DNA of 41,785 bases from a virus, in the IMG/VR virus record IMGVR_UViG_3300028800_002452, positions 1 through 41,785 of that record. The stretch is one strand, 5' to 3'. The notes under the pieces are model-generated. The model did no database searches. It saw only the letters and a list, made by a program, of their open reading frames with translations, and was not told the DNA's origin. Both the position numbers and the translations under genes were made by a program. Positions 16,319-25,378 of the stretch are shown here, one piece after another (position 1 is the stretch's first letter; every line of letters begins with the position of its first letter).

Positions 16319-16360
16319 GAAAATTCCGAGAGTGTTGAGTTCGATGTGCCCGCGACGCGC

Positions 16361-16999
16361 TTACGAGTCGGTCACGTCGCCCGTGATGCGCAGCGTCACG
16401 CTGGTTGCCTGCACCAGCTTGTCGACACCGCCTTCGAGCGGCGACGACTTGCAATACGCGTTGAAAGTGCGCGTCTTGCTGTTCGGCAACGTCAGCTTGT
16501 AGATCTGTTTCGAGGCGGCGCGCTTGGACGCGTCGAGTGCCTGCTGGCCCGGATCCGAGTAATCCCGGTTCATATCGATCTGCAGATTGCCCCAATCCTG
16601 CAGGCCGATCAGGAATTCCTTGGCCGTCGAGTCGAGGTCGGTTGCATCGAGTTCGGCGGCCTGCCCATCGAAGCCCTTGAAGCTGATCAGGTTCTTGATC
16701 TTCGTCCACGTGACGGGAGTCGCGGTACCTCCCGACACCCACGCCGCGCCGCCGGTGGTATCGACGTCGACAGCGAAGGTGTTCGCGGTGACGTTCTTCA
16801 CGACGCAGGTCTGGCCGTTGAGTGTCGTGTTGCCCGTAAGGGCCGCGAACGTCACCACGCCACCGTTCGTTTGGCCATGCGCAGTCGCCTCGACGATCGT
16901 CGGGAAGCCGGGTTGCAGGCCGGTGATATTGACTGCTGCACCGCTTCCGGTGCTGATGTTGAGCGTGGAGCCCTGCGCGTTGATTGCGGTGCTCGTCAT
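16361..16999 (-). CDS. Major tail tube protein
   Basis: The protein has 212 residues. Ig-like beta segments at the N terminus (GLQPGFPTIVEATAHGQTNG, VKNVTANTFAVDVDTTGG) are followed by a tube-fold part (ISFKGFDGQAAELDATDLDS, AYCKSSPLEGGVDKLVQATS, ITGDVTDS). The LDATDLDSTAKEF block is common in lambda gpV-like and TP901-like tube proteins. It polymerises into the tail tube, and its place directly before the G/GT pair supports this. A GAGGTGA ribosome-binding site precedes ATG 16999. Confidence 0.85.
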   Translation of the reverse strand: MTSTAINAQGSTLNISTGSGAAVNITGLQPGFPTIVEATAHGQTNGGVVTFAALTGNTTLNGQTCVVKNVTANTFAVDVDTTGGAAWVSGGTATPVTWTKIKNLISFKGFDGQAAELDATDLDSTAKEFLIGLQDWGNLQIDMNRDYSDPGQQALDASKRAASKQIYKLTLPNSKTRTFNAYCKSSPLEGGVDKLVQATSVTLRITGDVTDS

Positions 17000-17011
17000 T
17001 TTTCACCTCAC

Positions 17012-17039
17012 ATAAAAAGATGGCCGCGCGCGGCGGCCG
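17012..17039 (-). terminator. Hairpin with T tract between tail completion and tail tube genes
   Basis: On the minus strand GGCCGC-CGCGC-GCGGCC is followed by ATCTTTTT. It could reduce transcription from the connector genes, with the tail tube gene having its own ribosome-binding site just after. Confidence 0.55.
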
Positions 17040-17046
17040 AAGAGAG

Positions 17047-17403
17047 TCAGGGGGTAAACCAGATTGAAAAATCCTGCCGCGAGCCGAAAAGCTTCGTATC
17101 GGGCTCGTAGGTGCTGACAGGTGCACCGATCGATGTCGCGAGGACGGGCTCGAAGCAAAGCGCCGCGCTCGCCGCGCTTATCATTGCGACCGCTGCCGCC
17201 CGCGTCGTTGCCCATGCATTCACCTGCATGCGCGCGTTCTGGAGCGCCACCACGTCATCAAGCTGGTTGATGCTCTGGCCGCCGATGGCCTGGTAAGTGA
17301 ACCAGGGGCGCGGCGCGTTCTGCGATGCGACGTCGGGATAGACGCCGCCCATGCCGAGCGCGGTGAGTGCATCGTGGACGATCTGCTCCGCGCTGTTAGC
17401 CAT
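17047..17403 (-). CDS. Tail completion protein, DUF3168 family
   Basis: The protein has 118 residues. The segments VYPDVASQNAPRPWFTYQ and LQNARMQVNAWATTRAAAVA are diagnostic of DUF3168 (P-x-x-x-P-x-P-x-x-x-Y, then the QxNAWA/Sxx block). Members are tail terminator or completion proteins at the head-proximal end of the tail. The start overlaps the upstream head closure gene by eight bases. Confidence 0.85.
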   Translation of the reverse strand: MANSAEQIVHDALTALGMGGVYPDVASQNAPRPWFTYQAIGGQSINQLDDVVALQNARMQVNAWATTRAAAVAMISAASAALCFEPVLATSIGAPVSTYEPDTKLFGSRQDFSIWFTP

Positions 17404-17761
17404 CGTTCAACCCCTCTTCAGCCAGGATCGACACGACGCGGTTGCGCTCGTCTTCATTCATCGCCGCGTGAATGTCGAACACGCGCGAGCGATACAGAAC
17501 GCGCATCGCTGCAACCTGCTTCGGATTCTGCAATTCAGACCGGTAGCGCACCGTGATTGTGTGCGTGACGCTCGACTGAACGCCCTGCGCCGCGATCAAC
17601 TCGCGCCCGGTCAACGCGTCGATCTCGCCCCAGACGGTGAATGCATCGACCCACGACGTGCTCTCCTGCCCGAGCGAATCCTCCGTCGTCTGACGGGTCT
17701 GGAACGTGAGTCGTTTGCGCAGGTTGCCGCTGCGCACCGAGTAGCCGTTGGCCGTGCCCAC
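17396..17761 (-). CDS. Head closure / head-tail adaptor protein
   Basis: The protein has 121 residues. The segments SGNLRKRLTFQTRQTTEDSL, WGEIDALTGRELIAAQGVQS, TITVRYRSEL and RVFDIHAAMNEDERNR are the typical signature of phage head-tail adaptors (SPP1 gp16/HK97 gp7-like). They seal the connector after packaging and bind the tail. It sits between the gp6-like connector and the DUF3168 gene in conserved order. Confidence 0.88.
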   Translation of the reverse strand: MGTANGYSVRSGNLRKRLTFQTRQTTEDSLGQESTSWVDAFTVWGEIDALTGRELIAAQGVQSSVTHTITVRYRSELQNPKQVAAMRVLYRSRVFDIHAAMNEDERNRVVSILAEEGLNDG

Positions 17762-17762
17762 G

Positions 17763-18599
17763 TCAGAATTCCCAAGTCATATAGGGGTCCAGCAGCCGGT
17801 CGACATACGGCAACGCGTCGATCTTCCCGCGCGTCATGATCGCGACCTCTTCACGGTTCTCGTACAGGGTCGCGAGCCGAATCTTCAGCCACGCCTTAAG
17901 GCCCTCCGGAATCACGCCGGCGAACGACTGGCCAGTGCCGACGTCGGTCAGCGTGACGCCCTGCAGCTGGTAGACACCGGGCGCGACGACGGCCGACACC
18001 GTGTAGTCGGTATTCGCCTGCAATGGCGCGGGAAGCGCGCCGCCGACGTTAGACAGGCGCACCGTATCGCCTACGGCGAGCGACTTCCACAGGGGCGCGG
18101 AGATCGTATTTGCGCTGACGTTCGCCGTGAGTGCGTCGGCGAAGCCAGCACGGAACGTCACCCACACCGCGCCGATCTGCGGCAGTGGAATCGGCCAGAT
18201 CTGCCCGAATACCGGCGTGATACGCACCGGGTCGGACGCGTAATCGACGGTGTAGTCGGTGGGCGGCATAGTCTGCACATCACCCGCCATGTCGAGATAC
18301 TGGATCGATTCGACGCAGAGCACCGGACTGCGCTCAAGATAGATCGCATGTCCGGGCAGCGTCAGCGCGCGACCGTATGGAATGCCGATCAACGACGGGC
18401 CCGGGAAGCTGTCAAGCACCTGTTTGAACCGCGCCGCGACCATCTGCTTGTGCGTCATGCCTTCGGCATAGTCGCGCGCGGCCGAGATCAGTGCGCCGAT
18501 CAGCACGTCATCGTCGTCGATGTCGACGCGCGCGTGCAGCTTTGCCTCGTCGAGCGTGATCGGCTCGGCGTATGGTGCGGTGAGAACCTGGATGGGCAT
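17763..18599 (-). CDS. Head-tail connector (gp6-like, phiE125 gp8 family)
   Basis: The protein has 278 residues. The N-terminal PITLDEAKLHARVDIDDDDV, IGALISAARDYAEGMTHKQM and the C-terminal LKIRLATLYENREEV match gp6-like connector proteins, known in Burkholderia phages as the phiE125 gp8 family. A central domain of about 90 residues (around 150-235) with SLAVGDTVRLSNVGGALPAP is inserted before the C-terminal helix, making it longer than the usual ~190 residues. The insertion could be a surface decoration domain. Confidence 0.85.
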   Translation of the reverse strand: MPIQVLTAPYAEPITLDEAKLHARVDIDDDDVLIGALISAARDYAEGMTHKQMVAARFKQVLDSFPGPSLIGIPYGRALTLPGHAIYLERSPVLCVESIQYLDMAGDVQTMPPTDYTVDYASDPVRITPVFGQIWPIPLPQIGAVWVTFRAGFADALTANVSANTISAPLWKSLAVGDTVRLSNVGGALPAPLQANTDYTVSAVVAPGVYQLQGVTLTDVGTGQSFAGVIPEGLKAWLKIRLATLYENREEVAIMTRGKIDALPYVDRLLDPYMTWEF

Positions 18600-18634
18600 G
18601 GTCTATCGGGCAACCGAGGCCGCCCGCGTACCGT

Positions 18635-19081
18635 TTAGCCGACGATCTGCACGACCGACGCGTTGTTCGCGTCCGACGCCGGCGCGTAGCGCGGCGCGAA
18701 GCCGAGCAGCAATGCCGAGGTCAGACTGGCCGCCGCGCCGACCGTCACAGACAGCTGCGCGAACGCAAAACCATTGGCGACGTCGAGTTGCACCGGGTCG
18801 AGATTGATCGCGACGTTCTTGTTGTCGCCCGATGCCTTGACGACCTCGGTGATGGCCGCGCCCGTGACGTCCTTCGCACCGGCGCCGGCCGCCGACGTCG
18901 CCTGCTGGAACTTCGCGTCGACGGTTGCCGACGCGCCAAGTACACCGGTCTGGATCAGCGCGAGCAGCTTGTGGAACTTGCCGACCGGAATCCAGCCGGT
19001 CGTCAACGCGCCGGCCGCCTGGCTGGACGGCTGGATCGAGTCGAGCACTGCCAGCGCTTCGGTTGCCTTGATGGTGAGCAT
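18635..19081 (-). CDS. Small head-region protein, unknown function
   Basis: The protein has 148 residues. It begins TIKATEALAVLDSIQPSSQ and is rich in Ala, Thr and Val with alternating beta-like segments. It lies between the major capsid gene and the connector, with an AAGGAAAG ribosome-binding site before ATG 19081. Proteins at this position are often minor capsid, decoration or head-fibre components. I do not recognise a domain, so this is inferred from position only. Confidence 0.65.
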   Translation of the reverse strand: MLTIKATEALAVLDSIQPSSQAAGALTTGWIPVGKFHKLLALIQTGVLGASATVDAKFQQATSAAGAGAKDVTGAAITEVVKASGDNKNVAINLDPVQLDVANGFAFAQLSVTVGAAASLTSALLLGFAPRYAPASDANNASVVQIVG

Positions 19082-19146
19082 GATCTTTCCTTGAAAGGTG
19101 AGCTGATGCGGGACGTGGCGCCGGGCCACGCCACTCAGTTCATGAT

Positions 19147-20439
19147 TTAACGAGCGCCGAGTTGGATGAACGGCGAGAGCGTTGCCGAACCTTTCGCCTG
19201 CGCGACCGGCGCGGCGATCTTGGCTTGGCCGTCCACTCGGAACAGGGAGCGGAAGGCGGTCGCATCGGCGTCGAAGTACAGGTGCATCGACGTTGCGGTC
19301 TGGATGCCGCCGGCCTTCGTGATCGTGCGGTAGTAGCCCTTGAGGTCGACGAGCGAAATGTCGCCCTGCGACGAGAACGCCGAAGCATGCTGGCTGACGT
19401 AGATCGGCCGACCCATCAGCGTGCCGTACGGCGAGCCCTGCGCGCCGGCCGAGATCGGCAGATAGATCGGGTAGTTGCCGAGCGTCAGGCCGAAGAGCGA
19501 CGGCAACGCATCCGGCGTCACGAGCCACACGGCGCGCGGGAACGAGCCGGGGATCAGGCGCGCGATCATCTTCGTGATGTTCGCGAGCTGAACCGTTTGT
19601 GAGGCCTGCCCGTTTTCTGCCGCCTGCACGACCGATGCGCCACTGTTGAATGCGCCCTGCGGCTGACCCGCGCCCGATCCGGACAGGATCGCCTCGTCAG
19701 TCTTCCAGCGGATGGAGCGAGCCATGAGGCCGGGCAGGTACGAGTCCAGCGCGCTCGTATCGGCGAGCAGCTCGTCCGTCACCGGAGCGAGCGCCATCAG
19801 CTTGTGCAGGCGCATCGCAGTCGTGCCGAGCTTCGGCTTCGTCGCATTGGCCTGCGTGGCCTCGGCCTGCCAGTACGCACGCACGCCATCGGTGCCCCAC
19901 GGCGTGGTTTCATCCTTCGGAAACACCATGCCGTTGCCGCCGATCTCGGTGCCGTCCGTCATGGGCAGCAGCGCATCATCTTCGAGCGACAGCGTGAAGA
20001 TGTCAGTCGAGAACTGCGGCGGAACGAGGAAGCCGCCATCCTGCCCGCTGCCTTCCCCGCCGAACGTGCCGGGAGCCGCCGCGCTGATCGTCAGGCGACG
20101 GTCGATCGCGCCGAAGCCGGTACCCGCGTTGCGAACGGCAGTCGCGAATTCACCGAACGAATGGAAGCCGCGCGCCGGGTCGTTCTCGATGTTCTCGCTG
20201 ACCGTGATCGGCGCGCCCGCTGCGGCCGGGATCGTCACGCTGCGCTCGGCCTCGATCAGCGCTTCTTCGCGTTCGATTGCCGCGTTGAGGCCCGCGAGCG
20301 CGGCGCGCTCGGTGTCGAATGCCGCCACCTCGTCGTCGGTCAAGTCACGGCTATCGGCCGCGGCCTTGTCCGTGATCGCACGCATCGCGGCGACGTGCTT
20401 TGCCTTGCGAGCCTGCAGCTCACGCAAATTCTTGTTCAT
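19147..20439 (-). CDS. HK97-type major capsid protein
   Basis: The protein has 430 residues. Residues 1-75 form a helical, coiled-coil delta-domain (ELQARKAKHVAAMRAI, AALAGLNAAIEREEALIEAE), which acts as a built-in scaffold. The body then begins near GQDGGFLVPPQFSTDI, the usual start of the mature fold. The segments NATKPKLGTTAMRLHKLMAL, APVTDELLADT and SGSGAGQPQG are hallmarks of the HK97 capsid family. The S49 protease upstream probably removes the delta-domain. ATG 20439 with GGAG upstream is the start. Confidence 0.93.
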   Translation of the reverse strand: MNKNLRELQARKAKHVAAMRAITDKAAADSRDLTDDEVAAFDTERAALAGLNAAIEREEALIEAERSVTIPAAAGAPITVSENIENDPARGFHSFGEFATAVRNAGTGFGAIDRRLTISAAAPGTFGGEGSGQDGGFLVPPQFSTDIFTLSLEDDALLPMTDGTEIGGNGMVFPKDETTPWGTDGVRAYWQAEATQANATKPKLGTTAMRLHKLMALAPVTDELLADTSALDSYLPGLMARSIRWKTDEAILSGSGAGQPQGAFNSGASVVQAAENGQASQTVQLANITKMIARLIPGSFPRAVWLVTPDALPSLFGLTLGNYPIYLPISAGAQGSPYGTLMGRPIYVSQHASAFSSQGDISLVDLKGYYRTITKAGGIQTATSMHLYFDADATAFRSLFRVDGQAKIAAPVAQAKGSATLSPFIQLGAR

Positions 20440-20455
20440 ATGTGGACTCCAGAAA

Positions 20456-20478
20456 TGGGAAAACCCGCCGAAGCGGGT
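20456..20478 (-). terminator. Attenuator-like hairpin upstream of the capsid gene
   Basis: On the minus strand ACCCGC-TTCG-GCGGGT is followed by TTTCCC. This is a six-base stem with a UUCG tetraloop and a short T run between the protease and capsid genes. It may act as a weak terminator or RNA-stability element. Confidence 0.55.
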
Positions 20479-20553
20479 CTGGTTTGCGGTTACACCGACG
20501 CGGCCATCGGGCCACACGTCAACGCCTTGGGGCGCCGACGGCTCGGGCTGGTG

Positions 20554-21468
20554 TCAGCCCACGATCTGCAACTCGCGCTGCGCGGCGGCCAACCGGCTTG
20601 CCGGCGCCTTCGAGGCGCGGATGTTCTTCTGCATGTTGGCGACGACATCGGCGAAGGTTGCGATGCCATCGACCATCTTCTCGGAGACCGCATCGTCTGC
20701 GCCGAGCACGCGGCCCTGCCCCATGCCGTTACGCACGGCATCGATCGGCACCTTGCGACCCCTCGAAACGCCCTTCGTGAAGGCGCCGTAGTAGTCGTCG
20801 ACGCGCGACTGCATGAACGTGCGCGCATCGGCGTCAAGCGGCTGATACGGATTGCCCTCGACCTTGAACTTACCTGCCGAGACCAGCGTCGTGTCGACGC
20901 CGGCCTCAGCGAGTGCTTTCGACCAGTCCTGGTGCGCCATCCACACGCCGATCGAGCCGACTTCTCCGCCCGGCGTCACATAGAACTCGCCAGCCGCGCA
21001 TCCGAGCCAGTACGCGGCCGACGCAGCGAGGCTGTTCGCGACAGCAACCACCGGCTTTTTCGAGCCAGCGATCTGAGCAGCCAGCTCCTGCACGCCGTAC
21101 ACGGAGCCGCCCGGGCTGTCGATGTCGAGCAGGATCTGCGCAACGGTGTCGTCGGCCTGCGCGTCAGCCATCTGGGCGCCGATCATGTCGCAGCTTGCCC
21201 CGCTTTCGCACATGCCAATCTGGCTCGCGCGCTGCACGATTGGCCCGTGCACCGGGATGACCGCAATTGCTCCCGACCGTCCCGAATTTCCGCGCGAGCG
21301 CGGACCCGCGGCCGGCTCGTCGCCAGCAACAGCGCCCGCCTCGATCGCCCGGACCACGGTTTCCGACGTCACGCTGCGCGCGAGCACTGCGGCGTATGCG
21401 GACATGCGCTCGGGCATGAGCGCCCATGGCGTCGACAGGCACCACGTAATGAATCGTTCATGTCTCAT
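20554..21468 (-). CDS. Prohead protease, S49 (SppA-like) family
   Basis: The protein has 304 residues. The segments ILLDIDSPGGSVYGVQEL, VAVANSLAASAAYWLGCAA and GEVGSIGVWMAHQD are the core of S49 serine peptidases. The Ser nucleophile is at about residue 150 and the general-base Lys in AGKFKVEGNPY at about 200-202. Phage members replace the U35-type prohead protease and cut the capsid delta-domain during maturation. Position between portal and capsid fits exactly. Confidence 0.9.
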   Translation of the reverse strand: MRHERFITWCLSTPWALMPERMSAYAAVLARSVTSETVVRAIEAGAVAGDEPAAGPRSRGNSGRSGAIAVIPVHGPIVQRASQIGMCESGASCDMIGAQMADAQADDTVAQILLDIDSPGGSVYGVQELAAQIAGSKKPVVAVANSLAASAAYWLGCAAGEFYVTPGGEVGSIGVWMAHQDWSKALAEAGVDTTLVSAGKFKVEGNPYQPLDADARTFMQSRVDDYYGAFTKGVSRGRKVPIDAVRNGMGQGRVLGADDAVSEKMVDGIATFADVVANMQKNIRASKAPASRLAAAQRELQIVG

Positions 21469-21471
21469 GGA

Positions 21472-22983
21472 TCAATTCCGAGGGGAGAAGGCGAATTCGC
21501 CGATCAGCAGGCTCTCGATCTGCGATTCCTCCCAATCGGGAAACGAGCGCATCACGAGACAGAATTTTTGTGCGCTCTCTGTGCTCACGGCCATCGACTC
21601 CGCCACGAGTGCAGCGAAATCGCCGTCAAACACCTCCGATGGCGGCTTTTGCTGCAACTCGGCGTGCGCGCGCCTCGCGAGACGAGACGCAGAAACGGCA
21701 CGGATGGTACGCATCGCAGTCGCATCCGCGTCTTTCGGCTCTTGCTTCTGTTCCGGCGTCGGCTCTTCCGGCTCGATCGGCTGGGTTTTGCCCGCCTGGC
21801 TGACCGGAACCATGTTCAGCGGCATCAGTGGCTCATCCAGACCATCGATCGGCTCGTAGTTCTCGCTCTCGCGTGCCTCGTTACGCACCAGCCAGCCGTC
21901 GAGAATGCCGTTGTGGTAATACATCGAGCGCGCCGCAGCGTCGCCGCGCAGCAATCCGGCGAAATCAAACTGCACCTCCAGATCCTGATCGTCGGACAGC
22001 AGCAGCCACGTCTTGATCGCCGATTCCCAGCGCGCGACCCAGGGTGTCATCGTGTAAATCACGAATTCGAGCGACTGCTGCTCGATGTTTGAGAAGGTTG
22101 CTTTGCTGAGATCGCCGACGAGATGCGGCGGCACGCGGAACATGCGTGCGATGTCGCCGACCTGGAACTGCCGCGCCTCGAGGAACTGCGAATCCTTGTT
22201 CGTGAGGCCGAGCGCATGCCATTTCATGCCGCCCTCGAAGACCGCGGCCTTGCCGCGGTTCACGCCGAGCTGCGCATTCTGGTACGACTCGCGGAAATTC
22301 TCGCGTGCGGCCTTGTCCTTGAACGTGCCGGGAAACTCGATCCAGCCACCGCCCGGCGTCGCATCGTTTGCGAAGAAGCGCGCACCATAGTCCTGTGCCG
22401 CGAGCCCGAGGCCAACCGTCTCGCGCGCGAGTTCGATCGGACTGTAACCCACCACGCCATCGCTCGACAGGCCGCGCAGATGCCAGATTTCCGACGCCGA
22501 ATAGTAGGTCACGTCGCCATTGCGCGACGTGTACTTGTACCGGAAATCGAATTCCGACTTGCCAGCCAGCGGCTCCAGGCGCATGCGATCCGGATGCTTC
22601 GGAATCAGCGCACGCACGGAGCCATCCGGCGCGGTGACGATCTGGTTGAACGCGTTGCCGCGCAGCGCCAGATGGCCCTGCATCATCTCGCGCCATTCGA
22701 ACGGGGTCTGCCACTGGTTCGGCGCGCGGCAGAACAGATCGAGCAGCCAGTGTTTGCGCACCGGCGTTTTTTTACCGCTGGCGCTCACGCGATAGAGCCG
22801 GATCGGCAGCACGCCGAAGGTTTCGGCAAGCACGCGCACGCACGAGAACACGGCCGGCAACTGCATCGCGCGGTCGGGGCCGACGCGCATGCCCGAGTTC
22901 GTGCGCGCGGTCACCGGCTCGAACCAGAACGAGCCCCATGCCGAACGATCTTCACCGCCGGCCCGGAATCGAGAGATAAACAT
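21472..22983 (-). CDS. Portal protein, HK97 family
   Basis: The protein has 503 residues. The segments MQLPAVFSCVRVLAETFGVL, PIRLYRV, HLALRGNAFNQIV, IWHLRGLSSDGVVGYSPIEL, DIARMFRVPPHLVGD and FSNIEQQSLEFVIYTM are typical of HK97 portals. It forms the dodecameric ring at the packaging vertex. The C-terminal ~90 residues are charged, Pro/Glu-rich and then helical. ATG 22983 overlaps the stop of the small upstream membrane protein by one base. Confidence 0.93.
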   Translation of the reverse strand: MFISRFRAGGEDRSAWGSFWFEPVTARTNSGMRVGPDRAMQLPAVFSCVRVLAETFGVLPIRLYRVSASGKKTPVRKHWLLDLFCRAPNQWQTPFEWREMMQGHLALRGNAFNQIVTAPDGSVRALIPKHPDRMRLEPLAGKSEFDFRYKYTSRNGDVTYYSASEIWHLRGLSSDGVVGYSPIELARETVGLGLAAQDYGARFFANDATPGGGWIEFPGTFKDKAARENFRESYQNAQLGVNRGKAAVFEGGMKWHALGLTNKDSQFLEARQFQVGDIARMFRVPPHLVGDLSKATFSNIEQQSLEFVIYTMTPWVARWESAIKTWLLLSDDQDLEVQFDFAGLLRGDAAARSMYYHNGILDGWLVRNEARESENYEPIDGLDEPLMPLNMVPVSQAGKTQPIEPEEPTPEQKQEPKDADATAMRTIRAVSASRLARRAHAELQQKPPSEVFDGDFAALVAESMAVSTESAQKFCLVMRSFPDWEESQIESLLIGEFAFSPRN

Positions 22984-23165
22984 CAGTCGTCGCCCTTGGC
23001 GCGCCGCGGCGCGAATACGCCGGCCGCGCGCGCCACGACGAGCACGAGCACCAGCATCAGCAGACCACTCGCGATGAACGCCAAGGGCACGCTCAGCATG
23101 CAGCCGCCGGCGAGCACGAGCACCCAGCCAAGCAAGATGCACACGTTGAAAACGAGTGGGTTCAT
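22983..23165 (-). CDS. Small two-helix membrane protein in the packaging operon
   Basis: The protein has 60 residues with two hydrophobic helices (FNVCILLGWVLVLAGGCML, then ASGLLMLVLVLVVARAAGVF) and a basic C terminus. It is coupled to both neighbours: its start overlaps the terminase stop by four bases and its stop overlaps the portal start. Small membrane ORFs between terminase and portal recur in Burkholderia and Pseudomonas siphoviruses. I know of no function. Confidence 0.7.
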   Translation of the reverse strand: MNPLVFNVCILLGWVLVLAGGCMLSVPLAFIASGLLMLVLVLVVARAAGVFAPRRAKGDD

Positions 23166-24874
23166 ACGGTCATGAATTCGTAGTCTGAGTCGATAACAAA
23201 TGGCGCCGGTGGATTCAGGCTCATCAGCGAAACGGCGTTAAAGAGGGCCATCAGCGGGTCGATCTTCGATGAGCCGCTAACCTGTTTCGTGATGTTCACG
23301 GCGTTTCCGACTGGCACAACACGCGCGTTGCCCACGCACCAGTTCATCATCCGCTGCCCGCCGTGCATCAGGATTCCGTCCGGCGGCGATTCCTCCCCGT
23401 CCAACTTCCGGCCGCTGGCCGCAGCTATGCGGCGCTCAGCGGTCTTGATGGCGCCCGAGAGCTTCCAACCCTGCGACACGCCGATCACCTTGTCCTCGGG
23501 TATGCCTTTGTCCGAGAGCGCGTCGAGAATCCCGCCGATCCCCGCCGGGTCGACGCCCACCATGTCGAGCAGCCCGGCGTCGTGGATGCGCTTCACGATT
23601 TCTGCGACCTGCATAACGTCGTCGCCGACCTGCTCGACGACCGTGAGGTCACCGTCCTGCTCGAAATCGCGAAGCGCCTCGGAAATGTCTTTTCGACGCT
23701 CGAATACTGACTCGTGGGCCCATGCGTGGGTCCACGCGAGCCAGTTGCGCGTGCCGCGCTCGCGCCCGACGACAGCAAGCCCCAGCAAGTCATCAAGCCC
23801 CCCGCCGTCGATCCCGACGTCGATCACTTCGCAGCGCGCAATCAGATCGTCGAGTGAAACGTGCTCGGCGAGCGCGGCCGCTTCCCAGAATTCCGCTGCA
23901 GCCCAACGATCGCTGCGCAGGCCGACGCCGATTTCGACGTTCGCGTGCTTCGCGAGGAAGCCGCGAAACGACTCTTCGCCCTCTTGCTTAGCCTTCCGAA
24001 ATTCCCGCTCGATGTACGCCTGATCAACAGAAAACCCGAAATTCGGGTTCACCATCGCGATGTTCTCGACCTTCAGGTGCTCTTTGGCTTTCACCATTTC
24101 CGGCGGGTGCTCGAAGATCACCGGCACAAAGCACGGATCATCGATCTTTCCGTCGCGCACGTCGCGCGCGTAGCGAAGCTTCTTGAGGAACACCCCTGAC
24201 GGTGGCTCGTTCGATTGAGTCGTCAGGTAGATGATGAATCCCTCTGTCCTCGATGCAAGGCCACCCGTCGCCTCGCGAAGCATGTCCTCCGCATTCGGCT
24301 GCTTACCGAAGAGCCACAACTCGTCAATCAAGGTGCCGACGCTTTTCTTGCCGCTGACCGTGTTCGCATCTGCCGCGACGACCTTGAGCGTTGCACCGCT
24401 CGTGCGGTGCGTGATCGTCTTGATGTGGGTCTGCACCTGAAAGAGATCGCTTAACTCCTCCTCGTGCTTCACCATGTCTCGGCTCGGCGAGAAGCTGTTT
24501 CCGGCGACCTCGATTGTCGGAGCGAGAATCGCGTACTCGGCGGACTGCCGCCAGTTGAGAATCATGGCCGTCATCATGATCCCGGCCGCAAGCGTCGACT
24601 TGCTGTTTTTCTTGGGGATGCAGACAAACCACTCAGTGATCAGGCGGCGCCCGCTCTCGGCGTCATATGCACCGAAGATCGACGCGACCAGATCAAAAAC
24701 CCATTCCGCCGACGACTCACCGAAGGTCGGACTGCCCGGCGCGTCGACGATCTTGAGTTGCTTGAACACCGAAAGCGCCAGCTCGGCCTGCTCGGGGAAA
24801 ATCGGCGGCGGGATGATCGAGCGGCCAGACCTCAGGCGCTCGGCCCAGTCCGGACACGCGGTCGACCATTCCAT
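23162..24874 (-). CDS. terL: Terminase large subunit
   Basis: The protein has 570 residues, an HK97-type terminase. Walker A-like VCIPKKNSKST at 84-94 (with the NSKST variant common in this family) and Walker B TLIDELWLFG at 181-190 mark the ATPase. The C-terminal nuclease has acidic clusters in IDVGIDGGGLDDL and DMVGVDPAGIGG. It powers DNA packaging and cuts concatemers with the small subunit three bases upstream. The residues and order are intact. Confidence 0.93.
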   Translation of the reverse strand: MEWSTACPDWAERLRSGRSIIPPPIFPEQAELALSVFKQLKIVDAPGSPTFGESSAEWVFDLVASIFGAYDAESGRRLITEWFVCIPKKNSKSTLAAGIMMTAMILNWRQSAEYAILAPTIEVAGNSFSPSRDMVKHEEELSDLFQVQTHIKTITHRTSGATLKVVAADANTVSGKKSVGTLIDELWLFGKQPNAEDMLREATGGLASRTEGFIIYLTTQSNEPPSGVFLKKLRYARDVRDGKIDDPCFVPVIFEHPPEMVKAKEHLKVENIAMVNPNFGFSVDQAYIEREFRKAKQEGEESFRGFLAKHANVEIGVGLRSDRWAAAEFWEAAALAEHVSLDDLIARCEVIDVGIDGGGLDDLLGLAVVGRERGTRNWLAWTHAWAHESVFERRKDISEALRDFEQDGDLTVVEQVGDDVMQVAEIVKRIHDAGLLDMVGVDPAGIGGILDALSDKGIPEDKVIGVSQGWKLSGAIKTAERRIAAASGRKLDGEESPPDGILMHGGQRMMNWCVGNARVVPVGNAVNITKQVSGSSKIDPLMALFNAVSLMSLNPPAPFVIDSDYEFMTV

Positions 24875-24877
24875 ATG

Positions 24878-25357
24878 TCACTTCCCGTTGATGAGCTTCA
24901 GCGGCGGCGCGAGCGCACCGAACTTGCTCGCCGCCTTCTGCGCTCGATCCGCACGTTCGTCCTTCTTGCCGCCCTCACCCTTCTTTGGGTATAGGAACGG
25001 CAGCGCTGCGGTCGCGGCGCGTACCTGAATCATCGTGGCCTCGACGCGGCCGAGCGCGATGTCTTGCATCAGCGTGAGCATGTCGCGATCGTCAACTGGA
25101 ACTGGCGTGGCCTTCGTGCGCTTCAGCGCACCGCCGTGCGCCTGGGGCTCCATGTCCACTTTCTTCGCGGAGCGTCGAGGCGCAGCCTCTTTCGGCGTCG
25201 TCTCGGCCTTCGGTTTGCGGCCGGCGCCGGGGCGCGCACCGCCTCGACCGCTCGCCGACGTTTGATTTTTCGCCGGTTTGATTTCGTCGCTTTGCGGCTT
25301 CGGTTTGCGACCAGCACCCGGTCGCGGACCCCCGCGCCCATTGGGTTTGCCAGCCAT
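24878..25357 (-). CDS. Terminase small subunit (TerS-like) with duplicated AT-hook-like motifs
   Basis: The protein has 159 residues and is very basic. The N-terminal half holds two copies of a GRGG-x-RPGAGRKPK motif (about residues 7-20 and 37-50), a known opening of phage small terminase subunits that resembles AT-hook DNA binding. The second half (DDRDMLTLMQDIALGRVEAT, QVRAATAALPFLYPKKGEGG) is the helical oligomerisation part. It recognises the packaging site and stimulates TerL. A single motif copy is usual, so the duplication is worth noting. Confidence 0.85.
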   Translation of the reverse strand: MAGKPNGRGGPRPGAGRKPKPQSDEIKPAKNQTSASGRGGARPGAGRKPKAETTPKEAAPRRSAKKVDMEPQAHGGALKRTKATPVPVDDRDMLTLMQDIALGRVEATMIQVRAATAALPFLYPKKGEGGKKDERADRAQKAASKFGALAPPLKLINGK

Positions 25358-25378
25358 TTGATTTCCCCTGTTTGATTA

